From: Bradyrhizobium sp. Arg816 | Lineage (GTDB): Bacteria > Pseudomonadota > Alphaproteobacteria > Rhizobiales > Xanthobacteraceae | Reading direction: 5' to 3' | Assembly (NCBI RefSeq): GCF_029989365.1 | Contig: NZ_JAPRAQ010000017.1 | Location: 106,030 to 170,029 of the forward strand | DNA length: 64,000 nt | In this document: one piece after another, positions 8,469 to 20,079 of the stretch | How the letters are laid out: each line of letters starts with the position of its first letter | How positions within the stretch are numbered: the first letter of the stretch is position 1 | Notes under the pieces: model-generated | The model's database searches: none | The model's input: only the letters and a program-made list of their open reading frames with translations | Told to the model about the DNA's origin: nothing | Translations under genes and position numbers: made by a program

Positions 8469-9550
8469 ATGCAACGCAAAAGCTCCATGAACTCGGACAG
8501 AGCGTTTGGCTCGACAACATCAGCCGCGACCTGCTGACCAGCGGCACTTTGAGGCGCTACATCGCCGACTTCTCGCTGACGGGACTCACATCGAACCCGA
8601 CAATCTTCGACCAAGCGATCAAGAACAGCTCTCACTATGATTCAGCGATCCGCAGCAAGCTCACCGAGGGAAAGTCGGGCGAGACGCTATTCTTCGAGCT
8701 CGCAATCGAAGATCTTGTCCAGGCAGCAGACCTGTTCCGCCCGATTTGGGACCGCACCAACGGTGTAGACGGGTGGGTCTCGCTCGAGGTCTCGCCACTT
8801 CTCACGCATGACACGGCCAGCACAATCGCGGCGGCTAAGGAGTTGCATGCGCAGGCGAAACGCCCCAACCTCTTCATCAAGATACCCGGTACACGAGAAG
8901 GGTTGCCCGCCATCGAAGAGTCGATCTTTGCCGGCGTGCCCGTGAATGTGACGCTTTTGTTCAGCCGGGAGCACTATCTCGCTGCCGCCGAGGCATACCT
9001 GCGCGGCATCGAGCGTCGGATTGCGGCCGGTCTAAGTCCAAATGTTGGATCCGTTGCGTCGGTCTTCGTCAGCCGCTGGGATGCCGCCGTAGCGAAAGAA
9101 GTGCCCGCCCAATTGCGCAATCAACTTGGTATTGCAATCGCGAAACGAACCTACAAGTCGGCTTGCGAGTTGCTCTCCTCGGCCCGTTCGCGGCGCATCT
9201 ACAACGAGGGTGGGCGGCCACAGCGCCTGTTATGGGCGAGCACAGGAACCAAGGACCCTGCAGCGTCTGACGTTTTATACATCAAGGCGTTGGCCGCGCC
9301 GCTTACGGTGAACACCATGCCGGAAAGCACGGTGAAGGCCGTGGCCGATCACGGCGAAATTGGAGAGATTTTGTCGTCCGACGGCGGCGATTCCGAAGTC
9401 GTACTCTCGCAATTCGCGAAGGCCGGCGTCGACATCGAAGCGCTAGCAGCGACATTGCAGGATGAGGGCGCCAAATCGTTTGTCAAATCCTGGAATGAGC
9501 TGATGAGTGTCATCTCCGCCAAGACCGAGGTGCTCAAGAAGGCAAGCTAA
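8465..9550 (+). CDS. tal: Transaldolase
   Basis: This 361-residue cytoplasmic enzyme exchanges a dihydroxyacetone unit between sedoheptulose-7-phosphate and glyceraldehyde-3-phosphate in the non-oxidative pentose phosphate pathway. Family signatures are LTSNPTIF near residues 41-48 and NLFIKIPGT, whose Lys139 should be the Schiff-base lysine. The C-terminal part GAKSFVKSWNEL also fits. The length matches the longer bacterial transaldolases that are fused to Pgi in some species; here Pgi is a separate gene two places downstream. It overlaps the HAD gene by ATGA and is followed 25 bp later by the glucokinase gene. Confidence 0.93.
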   Translation: MNATQKLHELGQSVWLDNISRDLLTSGTLRRYIADFSLTGLTSNPTIFDQAIKNSSHYDSAIRSKLTEGKSGETLFFELAIEDLVQAADLFRPIWDRTNGVDGWVSLEVSPLLTHDTASTIAAAKELHAQAKRPNLFIKIPGTREGLPAIEESIFAGVPVNVTLLFSREHYLAAAEAYLRGIERRIAAGLSPNVGSVASVFVSRWDAAVAKEVPAQLRNQLGIAIAKRTYKSACELLSSARSRRIYNEGGRPQRLLWASTGTKDPAASDVLYIKALAAPLTVNTMPESTVKAVADHGEIGEILSSDGGDSEVVLSQFAKAGVDIEALAATLQDEGAKSFVKSWNELMSVISAKTEVLKKAS

Positions 9551-9575
9551 ATTCCAATCGAGACAAAGGTCTTCC

Positions 9576-10295
9576 ATGAACATACTGGTCGTTGACGTGG
9601 GCGGCACCCACGTCAAGATCCTTGCCTCCGGCGAAAAAGTTAAACGAGAAATTGACTCCGGGCCGACCCTAACGGCCCGGCAGATGGTATCGAGCGTGAA
9701 AAAGCTGGCCGATGGCTGGGAGTATGACCTCGTCTCGATTGGCTATCCCGGCCCGGTTGTGCATGACCGGCCTATGGCGGAACCTCACAATCTGGGAAAG
9801 GGCTGGATGGGCTTCAACTTCGCTGCGGCATTCAAACTGCCGACGAAAGTCATCAACGATGCGGCGATGCAGGCGCTCGGCAGCTACCGGGGCGGCAAAA
9901 TGCTGTTTCTCGGGCTCGGGACGGGACTCGGCTCGGCGATGATCGTCGATGGCATCGTGGAGCCGATGGAGCTTGCGCACTTAGCCTACAAGAAGCGGAC
10001 CTACGAAGACTATGTCGGCGCCCGCGCGCTGGAGGAATTTGGCAGGAAAGCATGGCGGAAGCACGTCGAAGATGTCGTTGAATCTTTGGTTGCGGCTCTC
10101 CAACCCGAGGACGTCGTGTTGGGCGGCGGCAACGCGACAAAGTTGAAAACACTGCCACCACTATGCCGTCTTGGCGATAATGCCAACGCGTTCAAGGGCG
10201 GCTTCAGGATGTGGGAAGGTCCGCCGAAGGGAACGATCACTCGCTCGCGCAAACAGACTGCGCAAGCCGCCATGGCGCGTCAAAAGGAGCGATAA
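9576..10295 (+). CDS. ROK-family glucokinase (polyphosphate glucokinase-like)
   Basis: This 239-residue sugar kinase starts MNILVVDVGGTHVKIL, the phosphate-binding motif of the ROK/polyphosphate glucokinase family. It continues with the glycine-rich FLGLGTGLGSAMIVDG and the catalytic aspartate in INDAAMQALG. The cysteine-rich zinc motif of ROK repressors is absent, as expected for the polyphosphate-glucokinase branch. The reaction is phosphorylation of glucose to glucose-6-phosphate; whether ATP or polyphosphate is the donor cannot be settled from sequence alone. The ATG at 9576 lies in a longer open frame but is the only start that keeps the N-terminal strand intact. Its stop overlaps the pgi start (TAATG), supporting an operon. 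Confidence 0.85.
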   Translation: MNILVVDVGGTHVKILASGEKVKREIDSGPTLTARQMVSSVKKLADGWEYDLVSIGYPGPVVHDRPMAEPHNLGKGWMGFNFAAAFKLPTKVINDAAMQALGSYRGGKMLFLGLGTGLGSAMIVDGIVEPMELAHLAYKKRTYEDYVGARALEEFGRKAWRKHVEDVVESLVAALQPEDVVLGGGNATKLKTLPPLCRLGDNANAFKGGFRMWEGPPKGTITRSRKQTAQAAMARQKER

Positions 10296-11941
10296 TGGCA
10301 ACTACCACGAAAACGGTCACCGAGCTTCCAGCCTGGAAGGCCTTGTCCGCCCATTTTCAGAAGATCGATCGCTTGCATCTGCGCGAGCTCTTTGCTCAAG
10401 ACCCCAAACGCGGCGAGCGCCTGACGGTCGAAGCAGCCGGACTCTACCTCGACTACTCGAAGCACCGCATTACCGGCGAAACGCTGGCTCTGCTGTTGGA
10501 ACTGGCCCAACAGTCCGGGCTCCGCGCGCGGATCGATGCGATGTTCGCAGGCGAGAAGATCAACGTTTCCGAAAAGCGGGCCGTCCTGCATGTCGCGCTC
10601 CGCGCGCCGAAGGGGCAATCGATCCCGGCCGACGGCGAGGACGTTGTGCCCGAGGTCCATTCGGTGCTCGACCGCATGGCCGATTTTTCCAATCGCGTAC
10701 GCGGCGGTGCGTGGCGCGGCCACACCGGAAAGCCAATCCGTAACATCGTCAACATCGGCATCGGCGGCTCCGATCTGGGGCCGGTGATGGCCTACGAGGC
10801 GCTCAAGCATTACAGCGATCGCGCCATGACGTTCCGGTTCGTCTCCAACGTGGACGGCACCGATTTTGCGGAAACGACCCGCGATCTCGATCCAGCGGAG
10901 ACGCTCTTCGTTATCTCTTCCAAGACCTTCACAACCCTCGAGACCATGACCAACGCCGGGAGCGCGCGCAACTGGTCGCTCGCGGGGCTTGGGGGCGACG
11001 AGGAGGCGGTCGCGAAGCATTTCGTCGCGGTGTCGACAAATACGAAAGAAGTGACGAAGTTCGGCATCGACACCGCCAACATGTTTGGCTTCTGGGACTG
11101 GGTTGGCGGTCGATACTCCATGGATTCGGCGATCGGACTTTCGACGATGCTTGCTATCGGTCCCGACAACTTTCGCGCCATGCTCGGCGGCTTCCATGAA
11201 ATTGACGAGCATTTCCGCACCGCGCCCTTCGAGCGCAACATGCCGGTACTAATGGGGCTGCTTGCCATCTGGAATAATAATTTCTTCGGCGCGCCGACCG
11301 TAGCGGTGCTACCTTATGAGCAGTACCTGAAACGGTTCCCGGCATACCTCCAGCAGCTAACGATGGAGAGTAACGGCAAGCACGTCACGCTCGATGGTAA
11401 TCCTCTCACCTACGACACCGGTCCGATCTATTGGGGTGAGCCCGGGACCAACGGTCAGCACTCGTTCTACCAGCTCATCCATCAGGGCACCCGTCTCATT
11501 CCCTGCGACTTCATCGCCTTTCACAAGACACTCAACCGACTTGGACAACAGCACGACATGTTGCTCGCGAACGTCTTCGCGCAGGGCGAAGCGTTAGCGT
11601 TTGGCAAGACACCTGACGAAGTAAGCGCAGAGGGATCGGCCGATTGGCTCGTTCCGCATCGCGTATTCGAGGGAAACCGACCGTCCAATACGATACTGAT
11701 GGAACAGCTGACACCCGCGGCGCTGGGCAAACTCGTCGCACTGTACGAGCACAACGTCTTCACTCAAGGCGCAATTTGGCAAGTCGATTCATTCGACCAA
11801 TGGGGTGTCGAACTCGGCAAGGTGCTGGCGCAACGCATCATCCCCGAACTGACCAACGAAGCCGAACCCAAATACGCCCACGACAGCTCGACCAACGCCT
11901 TGATCCGCCGACATCGCAGGTTCAGGGACAGGTTGCACTAG
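10295..11941 (+). CDS. pgi: Glucose-6-phosphate isomerase
   Basis: This 548-residue enzyme interconverts glucose-6-phosphate and fructose-6-phosphate. It shows IGIGGSDLGP, the SIS-domain segment ISSKTFTTLETMTNA, the family signature region GGRYSMDSAIGLS, and the C-terminal catalytic stretch GTNGQHSFYQLIHQGT. The length is standard for the bacterial enzyme. The ATG at 10295 shares bases with the glucokinase stop, and AAAAGGAGCG upstream serves as ribosome-binding site. It connects glucokinase output to transaldolase and transketolase in the same cluster. Confidence 0.96.
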   Translation: MATTTKTVTELPAWKALSAHFQKIDRLHLRELFAQDPKRGERLTVEAAGLYLDYSKHRITGETLALLLELAQQSGLRARIDAMFAGEKINVSEKRAVLHVALRAPKGQSIPADGEDVVPEVHSVLDRMADFSNRVRGGAWRGHTGKPIRNIVNIGIGGSDLGPVMAYEALKHYSDRAMTFRFVSNVDGTDFAETTRDLDPAETLFVISSKTFTTLETMTNAGSARNWSLAGLGGDEEAVAKHFVAVSTNTKEVTKFGIDTANMFGFWDWVGGRYSMDSAIGLSTMLAIGPDNFRAMLGGFHEIDEHFRTAPFERNMPVLMGLLAIWNNNFFGAPTVAVLPYEQYLKRFPAYLQQLTMESNGKHVTLDGNPLTYDTGPIYWGEPGTNGQHSFYQLIHQGTRLIPCDFIAFHKTLNRLGQQHDMLLANVFAQGEALAFGKTPDEVSAEGSADWLVPHRVFEGNRPSNTILMEQLTPAALGKLVALYEHNVFTQGAIWQVDSFDQWGVELGKVLAQRIIPELTNEAEPKYAHDSSTNALIRRHRRFRDRLH

Positions 11942-12016
11942 ACACTGATTTCGAAACGCCAGGTTACCAGCGCACGGGGAGATAATAACGCCGCAGCTTA
12001 AAAACAGGAGCCACTC

Positions 12017-13036
12017 ATGCAACTCGGAATGATCGGCCTCGGCCGAATGGGCGCCAATATGGTGCGAAGACTTGTCCGGCATGGTCACCAATGTGTCGTC
12101 TTCGACATGTCGCCGAATGCCGTTGCGGAACTGGTGAAAGACAACGCGACAGGAAGCTCCTCGCTGAAGGATTTCGCGAAGAAGCTCGAAAAGCCGCGCG
12201 CGATCTGGTTGATGGTTCCTGCGGCCGTCGTGGATACATCGATCCGCGATCTGCTGCCGCTGCTTGAAGCCGGCGACATTCTGATCGACGGCGGCAACTC
12301 GTACTACATCGATGACATCAGGCGCTCCAAGGAACTGGCTCAGAAGGGCATTAATTATGTAGATGTCGGCACCAGTGGCGGTGTGTGGGGTCTCGAGCGC
12401 GGCTACTGCATGATGATCGGTGGTCCTGACCAGGCAGTGCAGCGGCTGGATCCGGTCTTCAAGACGCTTGCTCCGGGCGTCGGCGAAATCCCGCGCACGC
12501 CGGGACGAGAGCACGCCGCCGCCGGCACCTGCGAGCATGGCTATCTCCACTGCGGGCAGAGCGGAGCCGGTCATTTCGTCAAGATGGTCCATAACGGTAT
12601 CGAGTACGGGCTGATGGCGGCGTATGCCGAGGGGCTTGGTATCCTGCGCGCCGCGAACATTGGCAAGCAGACGCACGCGGCGGACGCCGAAACAACGCCG
12701 CTTCGCGTTCCCGAGCACTACCAGTATGACCTGAATCTGCCCGAAATCGCAGAAGTGTGGCGGCGCGGCAGCGTGGTCGCGTCGTGGCTTCTAGACTTGA
12801 CGGCAACGGCATTGCTGGAAGATCCGGCGCTTTCCAAATTCGCTGGGCGCGTATCCGACTCCGGCGAAGGACGCTGGACCATCGCAGCAGCGATCGACGA
12901 GGCAGTGCCCGCCCCGGTTCTGACGACGGCGCTTTACGAACGCTTCAGTTCTCGCGGCGAGGCCGATTTCCAGAACAGGCTGCTTTCGGCGATGCGCTAC
13001 GAGTTCGGTGGACACTTGGAAAAAGGCAGCCAGTGA
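12017..13036 (+). CDS. gnd: 6-phosphogluconate dehydrogenase (decarboxylating), short form
   Basis: This 339-residue enzyme converts 6-phosphogluconate to ribulose-5-phosphate and CO2 with reduction of NAD(P)+. The Rossmann motif GLGRMG is at residues 7-12. The substrate-binding segment GTSGGVWGLERGYCMMIGG and the catalytic region GAGHFVKMVHNGIEYG (lysine and histidine) are intact. It is the short dehydrogenase of about 330 residues (GndA/YqeC type), often NAD-preferring, rather than the 470-residue form. It follows pgi after 75 bp and precedes zwf by 9 bp. Confidence 0.93.
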   Translation: MQLGMIGLGRMGANMVRRLVRHGHQCVVFDMSPNAVAELVKDNATGSSSLKDFAKKLEKPRAIWLMVPAAVVDTSIRDLLPLLEAGDILIDGGNSYYIDDIRRSKELAQKGINYVDVGTSGGVWGLERGYCMMIGGPDQAVQRLDPVFKTLAPGVGEIPRTPGREHAAAGTCEHGYLHCGQSGAGHFVKMVHNGIEYGLMAAYAEGLGILRAANIGKQTHAADAETTPLRVPEHYQYDLNLPEIAEVWRRGSVVASWLLDLTATALLEDPALSKFAGRVSDSGEGRWTIAAAIDEAVPAPVLTTALYERFSSRGEADFQNRLLSAMRYEFGGHLEKGSQ

Positions 13037-13045
13037 GAGACCCAG

Positions 13046-14425
13046 ATGGCCTTGAGCGAACCCAGATCCGACGCATTGGTATTTTTCGGCGCAACCGGCG
13101 ATCTTGCCTACAAGAAGATTTTTCCGTCGCTGCAAGCCATGCTGAAGCGGGGCCACCTCGATGTGCCCGTCATCGGCGTCGCGAAGGCCGGCTGGACCCT
13201 CGACCAGCTCAAGGCCCGAGTACGAGATAGCCTCGAAAAGCACGGCGGCCTCGACGCCGCTGCGTTTGACAAGCTAGCCGGTCTTTTACGTTACGTAGAC
13301 GGCGACTATGCCGATCCCACTACGTTCGACGCCCTTCGCAAGCAGCTCGGTTCGGCGCAGCGGCCGGCACATTATTTGGCGATCCCACCCGCCTTGTTTG
13401 CAACCGTAGTGGAGCATCTCGACACTGCCAATTGCACAAACGGCGCGCGTGTCATTGTGGAGAAGCCATTCGGGCATGATCTCGCCTCCGCACGGAACCT
13501 CAACAGGATCCTGCTCGCCAGGTTCGACGAAGATCACATCTTCCGCATCGACCACTATCTCGGAAAACGACCTGTTCACAACATGGTCTTCTTTCGCTTC
13601 GCAAACGCCTTCCTGGAGTCGTTCTGGGACCGCAAGTTCGTGAGCAGCGTGCAGATCACGATGGCGGAGAATTTCGGCGTGCAGGGTCGCGGCGCCTTCT
13701 ATGACCAAACCGGCACAATTCGCGACGTTATCCAAAATCATCTGTTTCAGGTGTTGGCGAATCTCGCGATGGAGCCGCCGGCCCGATCCGACAGCGAATC
13801 GCTGCGTGACGAGAAAGCCAAGGTTCTGAGGTCGATTCCGCCGATCGCTGAGAACGAATTGGTGCGCGGACAGTTTCGCGGCTACCGGCAGGAGCCAGGC
13901 GTTGCTCCGGAGTCGCAGGTGGAGACGTTCGCCGCGCTCCGGCTGGAGATCGACTCCTGGCGCTGGCAGGGAGTGCCATTTTACATCCGAGCCGGAAAAT
14001 TGCTTCCCGTGACTTGCACGGAGGTAATCGTACGCCTTCGTGAGGCGCCGCGGATATTCCCCCATAGCGCCGCGATACCGAATTACTTGCGGTTTCGCAT
14101 CAATCCCGACATGGCCATTGCTCTCGGCACGATGGTGATGGATGAGGATGATCGAGAAATCGGGGAGCCTGTCGAGTTGCTGGCCAGCCGGCGCCCTGGC
14201 CCAGAGGAGATGGATGCATATGAACGCGTGCTCGGCGACGCGATGAACGGCGATCGGACGCTGTTTGCACGACAGGACTACGTCGAAGAAGCCTGGCGGA
14301 TTGTCGATCCGGTCTTGAGAAAGACGACACCCGTCTACGAATACCATGCAGGAAGCTGGGGGCCTCACGAAGTGGACAAGAATGTCACACCGCCGGGCGG
14401 CTGGCTCAACCCAACGGTCGTGTGA
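13046..14425 (+). CDS. zwf: Glucose-6-phosphate 1-dehydrogenase
   Basis: This 459-residue enzyme catalyses the first oxidative step of the pentose phosphate pathway, glucose-6-phosphate to 6-phosphogluconolactone. The nucleotide-binding GATGDL is at residues 15-20, EKPFG at 139-143, and the substrate-site signature RIDHYLGK at 167-174 holds the catalytic histidine. The residues after the signature read RPVHN, where the family usually has E.VQN, a mild divergence. It starts 9 bp after gnd, with GAGACCC upstream. No 6-phosphogluconolactonase gene lies beside it, so that step must be encoded elsewhere or be spontaneous. Confidence 0.94.
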   Translation: MALSEPRSDALVFFGATGDLAYKKIFPSLQAMLKRGHLDVPVIGVAKAGWTLDQLKARVRDSLEKHGGLDAAAFDKLAGLLRYVDGDYADPTTFDALRKQLGSAQRPAHYLAIPPALFATVVEHLDTANCTNGARVIVEKPFGHDLASARNLNRILLARFDEDHIFRIDHYLGKRPVHNMVFFRFANAFLESFWDRKFVSSVQITMAENFGVQGRGAFYDQTGTIRDVIQNHLFQVLANLAMEPPARSDSESLRDEKAKVLRSIPPIAENELVRGQFRGYRQEPGVAPESQVETFAALRLEIDSWRWQGVPFYIRAGKLLPVTCTEVIVRLREAPRIFPHSAAIPNYLRFRINPDMAIALGTMVMDEDDREIGEPVELLASRRPGPEEMDAYERVLGDAMNGDRTLFARQDYVEEAWRIVDPVLRKTTPVYEYHAGSWGPHEVDKNVTPPGGWLNPTVV

Positions 14426-14502
14426 CGCACTCGATGGCGGCAGCCTATCGCTGACGGCGCGCCAGCGGCCATGTTATCGACACCCGCGGGAGGGAATCAG
14501 CC

Positions 14503-16569
14503 ATGACGGACGCCGAACTCGACCAACTCGCGATCAACACCATCCGCACACTGTCGATTGACGCAGTTCAGGCCGCGAACTCCGGCCATCCGGGCACGCC
14601 GATGGCGCTTGCTCCACTTGTCTATACGCTATGGAATCGAGTCATGCAGTTCGATCCGCAAGATCCGATCTGGCCCGGTCGCGACCGCTTCGTGCTGTCG
14701 AACGGCCACGCGTCGATGCTGCTGTGGTCCGTGCTTTACCTTACCCGCACGCAGGCCGTGAATGCCGACTACGAGACGTTGGGAAGGCCTGCTGTTACCC
14801 TCGACGATATCCGCCGCTTTCGCCAGCTTGGGAGTCACGCGCCAGGACATCCCGAATACCATCTGGTATCCGGCGTCGAGACCACCACCGGCCCGCTCGG
14901 ACAAGGTATCGCGACCAGCGTCGGTATGGCGATCGCGCAGCGCTGGCTCGCTGCGCGATACAACAAGCCGGACTTTACCATCTTCGACTACGATATTTAC
15001 GCCGTATGCGGCGACGGCTGCCTGATGGAAGGCATCAGCTCGGAAGCGGCGTCGCTGGCCGGCCACCTCGGCCTTGATAACCTGTGCTGGATCTACGACA
15101 ACAATCATATCACGATAGAAGGCAGCACACGGCTGGCCTTCACGGAAGATGTAGCCGTCCGTTTCACCGGCTACGGCTGGAACATCCTGTACGTTAGTGA
15201 TGCCAACGATACCGCGGGCATCGAACGGGCCTTGACGACGTTCCGGGATACGAAAGGCCGGCCGACGCTGGTGATACTCAGTAGTCACATCGGATATGGC
15301 TCGCCACACCGCCACGATACTGCTGCGGCACATGGCGAACCGCTCGGTGTTGAAGAAGTCGAGCTCACCAAGCGCGCCTACGGTTGGCCGGAAAACTCAG
15401 ATTTCCTCGTGCCAGACGGCGTTCGCGAACATTTTGCCGCCGGCGTTGGCGTGCGAGGCGCTGAGGCTCGTCGTAGATGGGAGGACCTATTCGCTGGTTA
15501 CCGTGCGAAGTATGCGGCACTGGCAACCGAGATCGACCAGATGCAACAACGGATACTTCCGGAAGGTTGGGACCGCAACCTGCCGATATTCCAAGCGGAT
15601 TCGAAGGGCGTCGCGGGTCGTGAAGCTTCGGGAAAGGTCTTGAATGTTCTGGCGCAGAACGTTCCCTGGTTAATCGGCGGTTCGGCCGATCTGGGTCCAT
15701 CGACCAAGACGCTTTTGACCTATGAAGGCGCAGGAGATGTCCAGGCCGCCACACCGGGTGGCAAGAATTTGCATTTCGGCATCCGCGAGCATGCGATGGC
15801 AGCAATCCTGAACGGTCTCGCACTGTCGAAATTGCGGCCGTTCGGCGCGACATTCCTGATCTTCAGCGATTACGCTCGGCCCGCGATGCGACTCGCTGCA
15901 CTGATGGAATTACCGGTCGTTTTTGTTTTCACCCATGATGCGATGGGCGATGGCGAAGATGGCCCAACGCACCAGCCGATCGAGCAGCTCGCCTCAATGC
16001 GAGCAATGCCAGGTCTGACGCTGTTCCGGCCGGGTGATGCCAACGAAGTGGTCGAGGCCTATCGCTACGTCATGCAGCTTCGTCATCGGCCAGCCCTGCT
16101 GGCGCTGTCTCGCCAACCGTTACCGATCCTCGATCGCAGCAAGTATGCATCGGCATCCGGGGTGGCGCGAGGCGCCTATGTGCTTGCCGACCCCCCTCAG
16201 GGCACGCCAGACATCATCTTGATTGCCACCGGCAGCGAGTTGAGTCTCGCGGCCGACGCTCATGAGAGACTTAGCTTCGATGGTATCCGTTCGCGCGTGG
16301 TCTCGATGCCGTCCTGGGATGTCTTCGAACGCGAGACCCAGGAATACCGCGATGACGTCTTGCCACCTGAGATCACAGCCCGCGTTGCGATCGAGCAGGC
16401 GTCCACATTCGGCTGGGAGCGGTACGTCGGGAGAACTGGCCGAATCATTGGCATGCACACATTTGGCGGTTCCGCTCCGCTGAAGGCGTTGCAGCAGGAG
16501 TTCGGATTCACCGTCGATCATATCGTCGCGACGGTTAAGGCGCTGTTGCAACCCTCGAAAGCCGCATAG
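14503..16569 (+). CDS. tkt: Transketolase
   Basis: This 688-residue thiamine-diphosphate enzyme transfers two-carbon ketol units in the non-oxidative pentose phosphate and Calvin-type pathways. It shows the N-terminal AANSGHPGTPMALAPL, the cofactor motif beginning GDGCLMEGISSEAASLAGH with the metal-ligand region IYDNNHITIEG, and the central pyrimidine domain with THDAMGDGEDGPTHQPIEQL. A C-terminal domain completes it. The length is standard. GGGAGGG precedes the ATG, and the stop is followed after one base by the GH63-like gene, so the two are probably co-transcribed. Confidence 0.95.
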   Translation: MTDAELDQLAINTIRTLSIDAVQAANSGHPGTPMALAPLVYTLWNRVMQFDPQDPIWPGRDRFVLSNGHASMLLWSVLYLTRTQAVNADYETLGRPAVTLDDIRRFRQLGSHAPGHPEYHLVSGVETTTGPLGQGIATSVGMAIAQRWLAARYNKPDFTIFDYDIYAVCGDGCLMEGISSEAASLAGHLGLDNLCWIYDNNHITIEGSTRLAFTEDVAVRFTGYGWNILYVSDANDTAGIERALTTFRDTKGRPTLVILSSHIGYGSPHRHDTAAAHGEPLGVEEVELTKRAYGWPENSDFLVPDGVREHFAAGVGVRGAEARRRWEDLFAGYRAKYAALATEIDQMQQRILPEGWDRNLPIFQADSKGVAGREASGKVLNVLAQNVPWLIGGSADLGPSTKTLLTYEGAGDVQAATPGGKNLHFGIREHAMAAILNGLALSKLRPFGATFLIFSDYARPAMRLAALMELPVVFVFTHDAMGDGEDGPTHQPIEQLASMRAMPGLTLFRPGDANEVVEAYRYVMQLRHRPALLALSRQPLPILDRSKYASASGVARGAYVLADPPQGTPDIILIATGSELSLAADAHERLSFDGIRSRVVSMPSWDVFERETQEYRDDVLPPEITARVAIEQASTFGWERYVGRTGRIIGMHTFGGSAPLKALQQEFGFTVDHIVATVKALLQPSKAA

Positions 16570-16570
16570 C

Positions 16571-19228
<2,658 letters not shown>

Positions 19229-19630
19229 TGGACGCCAGCAGGCATACGTCAGCTTCTTGGCGCATGATAGCATCCAAGGTGACGAGTCGCAGCCAGCCAA
19301 CCTCGCTGGCGCATTACAGGGATACGGTACGCGCTGTAATCCCACGGACATGAGCACGACCGCACACGATGCCCAACGACCATGGCTATTTGCGCTGTAC
19401 CGAGACTGTGACGGCGATGCGTTGAGCAGCTTAAGGTTTTTGCTCATGAACCCCCGAACCGACAATCCGGTTCTGGTTCTGCAGCAAGCCGTACCCTGCG
19501 GCGACGGGCAGAACAGATTGTCCGTTTTGCTCGCCCTAATATCCTATTCTACGATGAGCATGTGATCGATCTGTACCATCGGATCAGCGCGCCGTATCGA
19601 ATGGGGTGGAGATAAAGAAAGAAAGGAAAA

Positions 19631-19656
19631 GTCGCCCAGCAATCCGGCCGGGCGAC
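19631..19656 (+). terminator. Hairpin in the left repeat, conserved with compensatory change
   Basis: Seven-base arms GTCGCCC and GGGCGAC enclose a 12-base loop beginning AGCAATCCGG. The right repeat has the same structure with GTTGCAC/GTGCGAC, where a C-G pair became A-T and one pair became G-T. It sits after the coding remnant and before the tRNA fragment, so a transcription terminator or other RNA element is plausible. Confidence 0.55.
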
Positions 19657-19741
19657 GTGCGACCACAAAAAACGTCGCACGAGACCCGTTTCGTTCTCGG
19701 CGGACCTCCTCGCAATTTATTGAAGAAGAAGGCCTTTTATT

Positions 19742-19788
19742 TGGTGGGCGCACCAGGGCTCGAACCTGGGACCCCCTGATTAAGAGTC
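19742..19788 (-). tRNA. 3' half of tRNA-Lys(CTT), partial (att-like)
   Basis: On the minus strand this reads from the anticodon loop CTCTTAA (anticodon CTT) through a perfect T-arm (CCAGG, loop TTCGAGC, CCTGG) and acceptor strand TGCGCCC to a discriminator A and encoded CCA. The upstream half is not tRNA-like: no D-arm (GCTC/GAGC) is found where expected and the 5' anticodon strand fits poorly. Such 3' tRNA halves are typical of attachment sites left by integrases. It is not a functional tRNA gene. Confidence 0.8.
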
Positions 19789-20079
19789 GGCCACGGGTTG
19801 AGAGCAATCAATGACTTGCCGGTCGCACCCCTGGGCTTGTCCGGCCGAAAATGGGCATTCGTCGCACGATCACAGTCGACCGTTATACTGGCCGTTATCC
19901 GAAGCGGTCGGGACATTTGTCCCCGGGGGAATCTTGTCATTTAATGCTGGGCGACTGCGTCGCGAACGGGCGGATCTCGCCCTCAACGTTTGATCTCCAA
20001 TCGTTTTCGTGGCCTCGATACCTCCACTCGAAACTGGAAGCACGGCATTTGCGCAGAAGCGTAACAGCTGCCTGACTCT

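Larger units (their letters stand above)
19462..19788. repeat. Left copy of a ~325-bp imperfect direct repeat ending in a 3' tRNA-Lys fragment
   Basis: This stretch matches 27169-27490 in the same orientation over its whole length with many substitutions and small indels. It contains, in order: a degenerate coding piece (one frame reads ARPNILFYDEHVI.LYHR), a hairpin at 19631-19656, a conserved block around GCACGAGACCCGTTT, and the reverse-complemented 3' half of a tRNA. The product of the coding remnant is not recognised. Together with the right copy it brackets about 7.7 kb holding the autotransporter and two-component genes. The rest of the gap, 19229-19461 and 19789-20079, shows no gene I can support. 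Confidence 0.8.

Noticed and set aside
13286..14368. 360-codon open frame opposite zwf
   Set aside because: It is antisense to a highly conserved enzyme and has no start context or family resemblance.
19742..19830. Complete tRNA gene on the minus strand
   Set aside because: A GGGTGCG at 19824-19830 could weakly pair with the acceptor strand, but the length would be 89 bases, there is no D-arm, and the anticodon 5' strand mismatches. It is only a 3' half.
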